Positions 11,260-20,644 of a DNA stretch of 64,000 bases are shown piece by piece. The notes beneath the pieces were generated by a model. That model made no database searches. It had not been told where the DNA came from and saw nothing but the letters and a program-made list of their open reading frames with translations. The DNA is taken from the NCBI RefSeq assembly GCF_027943255.1, contig NC_072895.1, forward strand, positions 20,682,001 to 20,746,000. Reading direction: 5' to 3'. The stretch comes from Anastrepha obliqua (lineage: Eukaryota; Arthropoda; Insecta; Diptera; Tephritidae). The stretch's first letter is position 1. Each line of letters opens with the position of its first letter. The position numbers and the translations under genes were made by a program.

Positions 11260-12450
11260 CAGTTGTATCGAAGTTGTCTATAAAGGTTCCGGACCATGGC
11301 AGCGAGCTTGGGTTTATAACTGGAGGTAGATGAATGTAGCTCTGATAAGCGAAATTTTTGGTCTTAAGGTGGTTTTCTGGCTGCGTTACGGGTTGAAGTG
11401 CATAGGTCTTTGAATTTCTTCAAAAATTATTGTGAAACATCGGTAGTCAGCTAAGAAAAATATGATGGCGATATTAAATAACTCATTCCATTTACCGCGC
11501 TTTACTTTAGCTGCTTAGAGGTCAGTCCTCTTGATCTCTCCCATCTACGCTACTGCACACCAGTGTCGTAAGTAACACACACACATACATCAAGTCACAC
11601 TAAATTAGCCGAGTACATTTAGCCACACTTGAGCGCACTTTAAAAGTGCCAGCCACATTTTCAACGCTTTTCTCGGTGCCTCTTGCACCGATACTGGTTG
11701 TTTGTTGTATGTTTTTTTTTGCGACCAACCTTAACATTGCGACAGTGGTCGGCCCGAAGGAAAATGGCGCGCCAACAATTGTGTGCATGCACACACGCAT
11801 ACACTCAAACATGCATACGTTCTTATTTGCTCGTAACTCGAGGCGCAGACTTGAGCACAAAACCACCGCAACTACCACAACCGCAGCGACAAACCTAAGT
11901 GGAGGAAAGTTGGTAACAAAAAGGCAGAGAAATAATAGAAAAAAATATATAACAAGACAGAACTGCAAGTATGTATGTGTTTGGCCGTAGACAATGTTTA
12001 TAGGCTTGAGTTTCAACTGATTATTATCTCTGAAGTGATGTTGACATTGGCGCCCCCATGTATGTACGAACTACAAATACAGTGCAATAGCAATGAAAGT
12101 TATTTTACTTTGGATGTTTTGGTTAGTTCTGCATTGGCTATTTTCTAATTTTGTTGGTTTACTTTGCAAATTTTCTCTAAGTAGTGGCGTTTACTTACTT
12201 AGGTAGCCGTAGGAATACTTCTCAAAGTTTTTATTTTTCTTTTACATCATACATATCGTCTGTTTACTAGAAGAACGACATACTGAAAAAATTGAAAATT
12301 CGAGAAAAATGGCTTCAAAAGTTTTCTATGTACTTTGCCTCTATAAATAAGCGTAAAGACACATTTTCATAGACTTGTATGCATTTTTTCACAACGTGAA
12401 AAGAAATTCTTGGGTTATGACGTTCTTTCAGCAAACGAGCGTTATATGAG
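11260..12450. other. No gene seen
   Basis: Mixed-complexity DNA with CA/CACA runs (11576-11590, 11790-11810). Overlapping open frames of 70-138 codons lie on both strands between 11600 and 12016, but none has a domain, signal peptide or splice signals, and they are antisense to one another. This may be unique host DNA. Confidence 0.4.
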
Positions 12451-12460
12451 CATATATGTA

Positions 12461-12640
12461 AAGGGTGATCAATTTAATGGTATCGGATTTTAAATTGAAA
12501 TCAGTCAACGAAAACTCAACCTGCCTGGGCAATCTTTATTATTTTTGTGTAGAACCATTCATGACATTTGTTTGTTAAAGATAATCCCTTTCAAATGTTG
12601 GCCGCCACTGCGCTTTCAAAGGAACTGCTCTGATGAAGTC
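12461..12640 (-). mobile_element. DD41D transposon, 3' terminal fragment
   Basis: The plus strand starts at a TA followed by AAGGGTGATCAATTTAATGG, close to the terminal repeat of the 21.78-kb DD41D element. On the minus strand the C-terminal codons RSGGQHLKGIIF and a stop are readable at about 12625-12570; the 22.9-kb copy ends RSCGQHLNEVIF. Everything upstream of this C-terminus is gone. Confidence 0.7.
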
Positions 12641-13039
12641 ACTATTACTGCTTATTCATTATTTGCTAATAAAAACGACTGCTGTTAACGTACATATATT
12701 TATATGTATGTGAATTTATGCTTTGTTTTCACGGCACGTAATTCGCTAGGTAATTCGAAAAGTACCCTGTTTCCACGGCGCATTCGTAATAGCCTAGATA
12801 GACGGCGGCATGAAGCGGGATTACCAGCGCAGTTAACTCTGATTAGAATTGTAGTGTGATAGACAGTTGTTAAGCGGATTAGTGAAAAGCTGATTTGCTT
12901 ATTGGATAGTCTTGTCAGTGAAAGAGGGACTACAGGCAACAATCACGTTTATTAGCTGCGCTGATACTAAGAAATAATTTAAAAAAAAATTGAAAAAAAT
13001 CCTAATTTGCAATTTCTCAAAGTGTTCCGAAATATCAAA

Positions 13040-13262
13040 ACAATTAATGTAAGTTCGAACGGGTTACTGCAAACTAGCATTGCATTCAGCCATTGCATCC
13101 TCCACAAATCACTCGTATGTACGTTCTCTCCATTTGATTATGAGCGATTGCTCGTCCCCCTCCGTCCAGGTTGAACGTATCTTTCTGCTTGCCATCTGAA
13201 ATAGGATGAAAAAAAATAAAACGAAAATGCTATAAAATACTTACTCCTGTTGTGCTCATCGT
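13040..13262 (-). pseudogene. Myb/SANT-like exon pair
   Basis: On the minus strand ATG at 13259 encodes MSTTG, followed by GTAAGT and a 49-bp intron with a T-rich tract ending CAG before 13195. The second exon reads MASRKIRSTWTEGDEQSL then IIKWRERTYE and a TGA stop. Trp-Thr-x-x-Asp-Glu and the later Trp are the spacing of the Myb/SANT-like helix that accompanies PIF/Harbinger transposons and MADF proteins. Only the first helix is seen, and the frame ends early. A Harbinger remnant is the likelier reading; a host gene is not excluded. Confidence 0.35.
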
Positions 13263-13593
13263 ATTATTCCAGAATTTTAACGCTGTAACGATTATTTTCA
13301 GTCTTTCTTGTTCTTCTCTTTAAAAGTTTCACTCATTCACAATAGATATTAAATGTCATTTTTCGGCAATGTAGCAATCAAAAATTTCGCTAATCTGCTT
13401 AAATTATGAGAATTAAGTCTACTTGTCTATCCGCATTAGTTGGACTTAATTTCTGGTATAATTCCGATTACCGCCTGTTTAGGCTATAATTCACTTTGGC
13501 AACTCTCCATCTCGTTGTTGTGCTCTGAGTATTATTATTATTAAAACTAAGCTCTTACTATATTTTATAGTTCATATAAACTTTTCAAAGAAC

Positions 13594-15006
13594 TTTTTTT
13601 TTTGTTTTTTTTTTTTTGTCGGGACAACTTCCAAGTACAGAACTCAGACACAATTAAGTCCAGTGTACTGCACTCGGATTCGCTTATCATTTTTGTCTAA
13701 ATTTACCCGACCTCCGAAGAAATTTGATTAGATCTTGGGGAGCAAAAGAGCCCAAGTGAGACGCACAGAAAGTGGTCTGTCTGAGATGCCCACCTTTTCC
13801 ATGTGATTTGTCTATAGAAAGTGGCCCGTCATCAGTCCAACCAACTGCCTGCAGTCCCTTTTGCTTAGTGACAGGAAGAACTTCGACATGACAGGTAACA
13901 TGAGTTTAGTCCATCTGCAGCATCTCTCAGGCGGCCAAGCTCGCATGTGGGTGGTAGTAACCCATTTGCTAACCGTGGCTTTAATGGCTGCAAAAGGGAG
14001 TGGCAGAACGAGTTCCAGGCCAAAGGAGTATGTCTAAGGAGTCTATCCTAGCTAAAGAGTCAGAGGTCTCGTTACTCACGATACCCACGTGTTCTGGGAC
14101 CCATGTTAGCGTCAAGCTATTATGTCTAGCGATATAGTTCAGCCTGGATTTGCAGGACTCAAGAACCTCTGATGTGGTTGGGAGGCTGTCTAAGGCCATG
14201 AGCGCAGCTTGACTGTCACTGCAGACACATATAGATTTTCCTCTTCAACTGTTTCCCACAACAAAGCTCATCGCTTCTTGAACAGCATACACCTCCGCTT
14301 GAAACATAGATGCGTGCATTCCAAGAGCGAAGTGTAGTTTTGTCCCGCTGGATTCCACGTAGACCTCAGAGCCGAAGCCATGCTCGGTCTTAAAGCCATC
14401 CATGAAAACGCGAAAACAGTGTTCGCCGGGCTCATTTTCAGAGTTTGACCACAATTGAGCCGCTGGCAACACCACTGGATGGCATGGAAAGAATCGTTGG
14501 ATCGAAGTCCATGCCTTCTCTGTTTTCGGCCCGGACAGGGGTCGTACCAGTTCCCATTGTATTTCAGCTTGCAGATGGCCTTTAAGGCCTCTCCTTGAAT
14601 GAAAGCATCAAGTAGTGCTAGTCCAACCAGAGCATCTAATGCTGGACCTAAAGTAGTCGGAAAAGCTCCGGTGCAACAAATGGCCACAGGGCGTTGTAGT
14701 CTTGATAAGGTCCACCTCACTCCCACGAGAGAGAGTCTGCTCATCCAGATCACTGTGGCATAGGTGATAATAGGTCTTATCATAGCCCTGTAGATCCTAG
14801 GAGAAGGACCCCAGGTTTTCCCAAAGATCCCTTTGCACTGCCAGAAAGCTATCAGTGCTTTGGATGTCTTTGTTTCAACGTATGATTTTCAAAGAAGTTT
14901 ACTATCGAGGATTACTCCAAGATATCCAACAAGCTTCCTCCTTCTGATAAAGAGGACAATACCAGTTTTGGTGGGGTTTGTCGATAGAACTTATTTTCTC
15001 CCAATG
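13594..15006 (-). pseudogene. LINE: RT C-terminus, RNase H, zinc region, poly(A)
   Basis: Read from 15006 down: RT palm/thumb (KLVGYLGVILDSKL, then PRIYRAMIRPIITYATVIW at about 14790-14740 and LQRPVAICCTGAFPTT), the linker LDALVGLALLDAFIQGEA, RNase H (HCFRVFMDGFKTEHGFGSE at 14415-14355 with DGSK changed to DGFK; FQAEVYAVQEA; then WVPEHVGIVSNETSDSLA at 14110-14060), a 3' region shared with 10.6-11.2 kb, and a poly(A) tail read as the T-run at 13594-13618. At least two frameshifts and several stops are present. The poly(A) tail and RNase H fit the Jockey/I/R1-type LINE group. Its 5' side is cut by the mariner end at 15007. Confidence 0.85.
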
Positions 15007-15190
15007 CTATACAGGGTTTGATTGAAAAGTAATGAGCCTTATTTTTTTTTAAGCAGTTTTATTAAACCTTTTGGCTTATACAACTAATATTCTTCAAAAT
15101 AGGACCCTTGAGCGTCAATACACCGCTGGTAGCGGTCCTTCCACTGCGGGAAACATTTTTTAAACTCATCCGCTGGAATCGCCTGTAGAT
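15007..15190 (-). pseudogene. mariner-like transposon, 3' end
   Basis: The terminal sequence CAGGGTTTGATTGAAAAGT follows a TA at 15009-15010. On the minus strand the frame at about 15190-15090 reads AIPADEFKKCFPQWKDRY then QRCIDAQGSYFEEY and a stop, the C-terminus typical of mariner-like transposases. The catalytic region is missing. The TA at its edge lies against the LINE at 13.6-15.0 kb, which suggests insertion into that LINE. Confidence 0.65.
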
Positions 15191-15740
15191 AAATTTTTGG
15201 TCTATGTGCGATCAGCCAAGACTAACCTAATAGACTTTCTTCCAGGTGAAACTTGGTGCCGTTAATGATGACTTAACAGTTTTTATGCAGATGCAGTTGC
15301 TTCAATAACTACCACAGCTCCTCATGGCGGTGAAACAGTTTCTTAGAAGAAAATTTGGTTTTGTCCATAACAACAACTTGAGGTGTTCAGCAAACTCCTC
15401 GATAACATAATTTTATAAACATTTTGTTTTTTTGTTAATCTTGTTTTGGTTTACTCTTTCGTAAGTTGAGCAGCTAATTTCGATAAATTAACTATAAAAA
15501 TTAGAAAAGACAGCGACTTGTTCGTAATTCGGAAATTATTTAATACTGAATTACTTGCAAATTGATTGAGGTGATTCGCTCTCAAAATTATGTGTGACGA
15601 GTTGAATAATTGGAAGGGTAATTGGGAAGTGAACTACAAATGGGAGAGTAAATTACGTGCCACTAAGAAATTTTAAACGCGTCTTAAGAAGTTTTCACTT
15701 TCAAGGCAAATAAGTATTAAATTTAATTTTAATAAATTTT
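15191..15740. other. No gene seen; 3' flank of the MBF2-like gene
   Basis: A/T-rich DNA downstream of the minus-strand gene. No domain or repeat end was recognised in the scattered short frames. Confidence 0.35.
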
Positions 15741-15744
15741 AACA

Positions 15745-15750
15745 TTTATT
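15745..15750 (-). terminator. Poly(A) signal of the MBF2-like gene
   Basis: TTTATT on the plus strand is AATAAA on the minus strand, 133-138 bases after the stop codon of the MBF2-like gene, a normal distance for a short dipteran 3' UTR. Confidence 0.6.
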
Positions 15751-15882
15751 TATAACTTAAAAATTACACAAAATGATTATTTAAAGCGCACAACCAAAAC
15801 ATATTTCTGCCACCTTAAAATTCTACGTATATAGATAAGAGTTCTTAGCAATCTACACACATATATACACACATATATACAT

Positions 15883-16224
15883 TTATATACTAACGCCATA
15901 AATAACAAGCTGATAGTGCGCTCGAACGGCATTGCCAGGGCCTGCATCATCGCCACCTTCATGATCAACTGTTTGTTCATCTCCGCCGCCTCCAGCTGGT
16001 AATTGATAAGCGCGCGTTGATATTCGAAATCGTAGTGTCGTATAATTAAAGCCTATGCCGCCGCGCAATATTTCAGCCGACGCCGAATCAGCCGCTGGCA
16101 AATCCACGCTCTTCGCGTTAGCATCACTTAAGCGCTCTCCGTCTGCTGCCGTTCGAAATGGTGGTGTTTGCATATCGAATGCGTGCAATGCGGTGATGGT
16201 GTAATCGGAGCAATCGATGCAACC
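15883..16224 (-). CDS. MBF2/salivary-peptide-like protein, exon 2
   Basis: This is the terminal coding exon of a secreted MBF2-family-like protein. The minus strand has a CATAG acceptor at 16229-16225 and the exon opens in phase 0 with GCIDCSDYTITALHAFDM. The family core follows: GGIGFNYTTLRFRIS at about 16070-16025 and the C-terminal HYQLVIYG before the TAA at 15885-15883. In MBF2 and insect salivary peptides the core is 'GG-x-GY-x-YV-x-L/I-HF...IYG'. Two loops are unusually long: TAADGERLSDANAKSVDLPA and an acidic Gly/Asp stretch (GGGGDEQTVDHEGGDDAG). Joined to exon 1 the protein is about 180 residues, against roughly 110-130 usual for the family. Family membership rests on motif pattern, not on a search. 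Confidence 0.7.
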   Translation of the reverse strand, partial: GCIDCSDYTITALHAFDMQTPPFRTAADGERLSDANAKSVDLPAADSASAEILRGGIGFNYTTLRFRISTRAYQLPAGGGGDEQTVDHEGGDDAGPGNAVRAHYQLVIYGVSI

Positions 16225-16439
16225 CTATGAAATTGGAAAATTCATTATTAGGCGATGTGACAAGTGGCAGTCGAAATAATAATCGTTAAATTGTCCTAAT
16301 GTCGGATAAACATAATCTTTGTGTAAATAAATATTTAGTACATCAATGAAAGTCTTTCAACGGATATAAATCCGGGTCGTTCTGACAACGTAGAGTCGGT
16401 TGTCGTGAGAACGCATTTTGATGGTTAATCTTATTCGGC

Positions 16440-16884
16440 TTTCCCAAGCAATTGCCTCGGAAAGAAAGCTTTAGAAAGCAAGCACTCCATGAGTACTTTT
16501 AGTATGAGGGCCGTTTTAAAAGTCCGTGCAAAGTCGGAGAGATAGCACTGCAGGCGCATATCGAGGTTAAGCTTGGTTAGTCGCATCTCTTGGAGGACAG
16601 AAAAGATGGAACTCTGAACGGTACGGTAGATGGCCAGCAAGACTAATACCCGATCTAAAAAAGTGGGTAGAAAGAAAGCACGCTGAGGTAAACTATTACC
16701 TCACACCGTTTTTGTCCGGGCATGGGTCCTTTCGCAAGTATTTGTAGCGAATGGGAAAAGTAAGCCTACCAAACTGCATAGATCGTATGTGGAGATACTG
16801 GAGTATGAAGATGCGGAGCACACTTTCTTTAAATGCGAAAGGTGGAACATAGAGAGAACAGCTCTGCATCGAGCTATTGATGTA
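16440..16884 (+). pseudogene. R1-like LINE ORF2 C-terminus, left part
   Basis: The plus strand reads GRWPARLIPDLKKWVERK then HAEVNYYLTPFLSGHGSF and RKYL (about 16625-16745), followed in shifted frames by EYEDAEHTFFKCERW (16795-16845) and TALHRAIDV up to 16884. This is the conserved tail of R1-clade ORF2 (RLIP-W-x-R-K-H-E-x-x-x-L-T-Q-x-L-S/T-G-H-G plus a Cys-His knuckle). The coding sequence stops at a TA where the DD41D element starts, and continues in frame at 20309. Confidence 0.85.
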
Positions 16885-17073
16885 AAGGGTGTTTTTTTAG
16901 AGGTTAGGTTTTCAAGCACTACTTTTTTCGTAGATGGTCTTTTTGACAGCTGTCACTTGATTTACGCTCAGTTTGGTTTGCCATTTCATAATGAATAGAC
17001 TTACACCTAAACAACGTTTGCAAATCGTGCAAATTTATTACGAAAATAATGGTTCGGTTCGCGCGACGCATCG

Positions 17074-17703
17074 AAGAAAATTTTGTTCAGCGATGAAGCT
17101 CACTTTTGGTTGAATGGGTATGTCAATAAGCAAAATTGTCGCATTTGGAGTGAACATAATCCACAAGGCATTGCTGAGACGCCGTTACATCCTCAAAAAG
17201 TCACTGTTTGGTGTGCTCTATGGGCAGAGGGAATCATTGGTCCATATTTCTTTAAAAATGAAGCCGGCCATAATGTTATAGTCAATGGAGAGCGCTATAG
17301 AGCCGTGATTAATGACTTTTTCGTGCCTGAATTGGACGATGTTGATGTGGACGACCTTTGGTTCCAACAAGACGGCGCTAAATGCCATATAGCCAACGCA
17401 ACAATCGATTTATTGAAGGAAACTTTTGGTGAGCGCATTATCTCGCGCCGTGGACCTGTGGCGTGGCCTCCAAGATCGTGCGATATAACACCGCTGGACT
17501 ATTTCTTGTGGGGCTATGTGAAGTCGCTTGTCTACGCAGATAAGCCCGAGACGATTGACGTCTTGGAAGATAATATTTGGCGCGTTATTGCTGACATACG
17601 GCCCCAATTGCTGCAAAAAGTGGTCGAAAATTGGGCCTCTCGGCTGGAATTTATTCGAGCCAGCCGCGGCGGCCACTTGCCCGAAATTATTTTTAAAACA
17701 TAA
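17074..17703 (+). pseudogene. DD41D (rosa-like) transposase, catalytic domain
   Basis: The open frame gives the whole catalytic half: FSDEAHFWLNGYVNKQN (first Asp), WFQQDGAKCHIAN (second Asp) and WPPRSCDITPLDYFLWGYV (third Asp). I count 41 residues between the second and third Asp. DD41D is the signature of the rosa-like group of the Tc1/mariner superfamily, first known from Ceratitis rosa. The C-terminus ends GGHLPEIIFKT at a TAA. The catalytic triad is intact, but the N-terminal HTH region has been lost by the internal deletion, so the protein could not bind its ends normally. Confidence 0.9.
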
Positions 17704-17954
17704 TGGCAAACCCTTATCTTTATAATAAAGCTAAATTCTTGGCCATAACATTAAATTATATACGTTTTATTTCATCTTGAAAACCTAACCTCTAAAAAAA
17801 AAAAGAGGTTGTCTGCAAAGTCGGTTTACTGACGATAGTTTAACGTGATAACGTCATAAGAAAATACTGATTGAATGGTTGCATTTTTCAAAAGAAAATT
17901 TTAATTTTATTTGTTTGATACATATTTTGTATGGATATAGAGAATGAGTTAACA

Positions 17955-18602
17955 TTAACATAACATATACTTTAACATAACATAACATAACATAACATAA
18001 CATAACATAACATAACATAACATAACATAACATAACATAACATAACATAACATAACATAACATAACATAACATAACATAACATAACATAACATAACATAA
18101 TATAACATAACATAACATAACATAACATAACATAACATAACATAACATAACATAACATAACATAACATAACATAACATAACATAACATAACATAACATAA
18201 CATAACATAACATAACATAACATAACATAACATAACATAACATAACATAACATAACATGACATAACACAACACAACACAACACAACACAACACAACACAA
18301 CATAACATAACATAACATAACATAACATAACATAACATAACATAACATAACATAACATAACATAACATAACATAACATAACAGAACATAACATAACATAA
18401 CATAACATAACATAACATAACATAACATAACATAACATAACATAACATAACATAACATAACATAACATAACATAACATAACACAACATAACATAACATAA
18501 CATAACATAACATAACATAACATAACATAACATAACATAACATAACATAACATAACATAACATAACATAACATAACATAACATAACATAACATAACATAA
18601 CA
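17955..18602. repeat. (CATAA)n satellite, ~126 units
   Basis: A 5-bp unit (CATAA; TTATG on the other strand) runs almost without break from about 17973 to 18602. A block of seven CACAA variants sits at 18265-18299, with isolated changes at 18100, 18257, 18383 and 18482. All six frames stay open because CATAA has period 5, which gives false long 'MLCYV' proteins. Confidence 0.97.
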
Positions 18603-19488
18603 AATTACCCCGTATTAAAGCACTTATCAACAGCTTTCATTTGATACCCATATTGTACATACGCAACCAAAGGTTACCCGGGTCCACGTTTTGACCTATA
18701 TCTCGAGACCATATCTACCAATATGTACCCAAACAATACGGAAACCATCTTCAATACCTCCTTAACAATGTGTGTAAGTTTGGTTTAATTCGGTGCAAAG
18801 ACCCGGCGGGTCCACGTTTTGGCATATATTTCCAGACCCTAGTCATCAATAGGTATGAAAATTACCCCCTATTAAAGCACTTATCAACAGCTTTCATTTG
18901 ATATCCATATTGTACAAACACATTCTAGGGTCCACGTTTTGGTCTCTATCTCGAGACCCTAGTCACGGAGCGGATGGAAATACTCTGAACTAAAGCATTC
19001 ACCAACAGCTTCCATTTGATACCCATATTGTACATACACATCCGAAGGTTACCCGGGTCAACGTTTTGACCTATATCTCGAGACCCTATCTACCAATAGG
19101 TATTCAAACTATACGGAAATCATCTTCAATACCTACTTAACAATGTGTGTAAGTTTGGTTTAATTCGGTGCAAAGACACGGCGGGTCCACGTTTTGGCAT
19201 ATATTTCCAGACCCTAGTCATCAATAGGTATGAAAATTACCCCGTATTAAAGCACTTATCAACAGCTTTCATTTGATACCCATATTGTACATACACATCC
19301 GAAGGTTACCCGGGTCCACGTTTTGACCTATATCTCGAGCCCTATTTCCAAAATAAAATATAATCCATGTTACTCGTGATGTAGCTTTCGAATGGTGAAA
19401 GAATTTTTAAAATCGGTCCAGTAGTTTTTGAGCCTATTCATTACAACCAAACAAACAAAGTTTTCCTCTTTATAATATTAGTATAGAT
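18603..19488 (-). mobile_element. Helitron-like segment with internal repeats
   Basis: On the minus strand the segment begins TCTATACTAATATTATAAAG (19488 downward), a typical 5' terminus of insect Helitrons, next to an A-T target junction. The inside has three to four imperfect ~230-bp units, each with GTCCACGTTTTGACCTAT, CTCGAGACCCTA and CAGCTTTCATTTGATACCC. The 3' CTRR/hairpin end was not identified; the segment runs into the CATAA array. It is non-autonomous: no Rep or helicase. Confidence 0.6.
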
Positions 19489-19800
19489 ATGGTAAATATT
19501 ACCATACATTTTTTCCTTCAGATATAATAAAAAAATAATAATAATAACATTAAAACAACAGGTATTATGAACAAACTTGGTTTTATTTGAAATTCTCAAG
19601 TAAATCAAAATAATAATAATCAATAAGAAGGCATATGCCAATACAAATACGTGAATTTATATATGTACATATGCGCATATACATACATACATATATACGC
19701 TCACTTAAGTAGGGGAGAGCAAGATGTCGAACGTTGCCGTTCGTTTGCTTTGTTTGCTTTGTCGTTCCTTCCGCTCTTTCGCTTGCAGTTCATTCAATGC

Positions 19801-20240
19801 AATGAGCAAGGTAACTACATATGAGCAAGGTAACTACATATGAGCAAGGTAACTACATATGAGCAAGGTAACTACATATGAGCAAGGTAACACTAATATG
19901 AGCAAGGTAACTACATATGAGCAAGGTAACTACATATGAGCAAGGTAACTACATATGAGCAAGGTAACTACATATGAGCAAGGTAACACTAATATGAGCA
20001 AGGTAACTACATATGAGCAAGGTAACTACATATGAGCAAGGTAACTACATATGAGCAAGGTAACTACATATGAGCAAGGTAACTACATATGAGCAAGGTA
20101 ACACTAATATGAGCAAGGTAACTACATATGAGCAAGGTAACTACATATGAGCAAGGTAACTACATATGAACAGTAATGAGCAAGGTAACACTAGTATGAG
20201 CAAGGTAACGGCAATGAACAGTAATGAGCAAGGTAACGAC
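19801..20240. repeat. 19-bp minisatellite with higher-order pattern
   Basis: The unit GAGCAAGGTAACTACATAT (A) repeats with a 20-bp variant GAGCAAGGTAACACTAATAT (B). The order from the left is four A, B, four A, B, five A, B, three A, then degenerate units with GAACAGTAAT. The copy at 60.53-60.61 kb has only about four units of the same core (complement GTTACCTTGCTCAT), so this array has expanded. Confidence 0.95.
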
Positions 20241-20308
20241 ACATTTTTTCGTGCGTGCAGCCTGTTAAATCGAATTATAAGACGTTATCACGTCAAAAAC
20301 ACCCTTTA

Positions 20309-20640
20309 TGTACGCCTGAAGAAATAATCGAGAAAATGATAATAGACGAAGAAAAATGGAATGCCGTCGCAAATTTTATGGAGGATATTAGCCGAAACAA
20401 AAAACGTGAAATGAAAACTTATGCTGAAGAGCATTGAGTATAGGTTTCTCAAAACAAGTGACCCTGGACACAGGGTGAGTAAGTTAGTGTCCTTCTTAGG
20501 ACGCCGTCTTGGCCCTCTACCACGAAGCAATGCGGAAGCAGTCCCGGCGTGAAGGGAAAAATACAAGAGAAGAGCAGGGCTATTTTTAGTGGAATCACCA
20601 CACACGTAGTAGCGACGGTTATTATATGGTGTGAAGGCAT
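20309..20640 (+). pseudogene. R1-like LINE ORF2 C-terminus, right part and 3' UTR
   Basis: Removing the insertion at the TA restores the frame from the 16.88-kb side: ...ALHRAIDV is followed here by CTPEEIIEKMIIDEEKW and NAVANFMEDISRNKKRE, ending at TGA 20435-20437. R1-type ORF2 proteins end with an 'EEKW-x-A-V' helix like this. The 200 bp after the stop is likely 3' UTR (no poly(A) seen), meeting an RTE-like fragment near 20640. Confidence 0.8.
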
Positions 20641-20644
20641 TTTT

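Larger units (their letters stand above)
17805..20294. mobile_element. Composite satellite-bearing element, copy 1
   Basis: One terminus is GAGGTTGTCTGCAAAGTCGG (17805), which includes AACGTGATAACGTCATAAG 47 bases in. The other terminus is TTATAAGACGTTATCACGTC ending 20294. Between them lie a (CATAA)n array, a Helitron-like segment and a 19-bp minisatellite. A related element with the same termini and the same order of modules in opposite orientation is at 60475-61524. Both sit in A/T runs. No protein is encoded. The family is not one I recognise; the inverted ACGTGATAACGTC motifs suggest a foldback-like or MITE-like DNA element. Confidence 0.7.
16885..20306 (+). mobile_element. DD41D transposon inserted in R1-like LINE
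   Basis: The element starts AAGGGTGTTTTTTTAGAGG after TA (16883-16884) and ends ACACCCTT before TA (20307-20308). A second inverted match, GAGGTTAGGTTTTCAAG (16899-16915) against its complement (17778-17794), confirms the terminal repeat. The transposase start MNRLTPKQRLQIVQ lies at about 16991. The middle of the DNA-binding region is deleted near 17075. A 2.5-kb composite element (17805-20294) has landed in the A-run of the right terminal repeat, so the real DD41D length without it is about 0.93 kb. Confidence 0.85.

Noticed and set aside
11600..12016. 138-codon frame with a hydrophobic stretch on the minus strand
   Set aside because: Overlaps frames on the other strand, no splice or domain support, CA-repeat composition.
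17854..18630. Three overlapping 208-258-codon minus-strand frames reading 'MLCYV' repeats
   Set aside because: They are translations of the 5-bp CATAA satellite, which stays open in several frames; no gene structure.
19801..20240. CRISPR-like array of evenly spaced repeats
   Set aside because: The whole 19-bp unit repeats, with no unique spacers; this is a eukaryotic minisatellite.
20255..20300. Start of a separate small gene running into EEIIEKMIIDEEKW
   Set aside because: The first part is the composite element end; the rest is the R1-like ORF2 C-terminus that continues from 16884.
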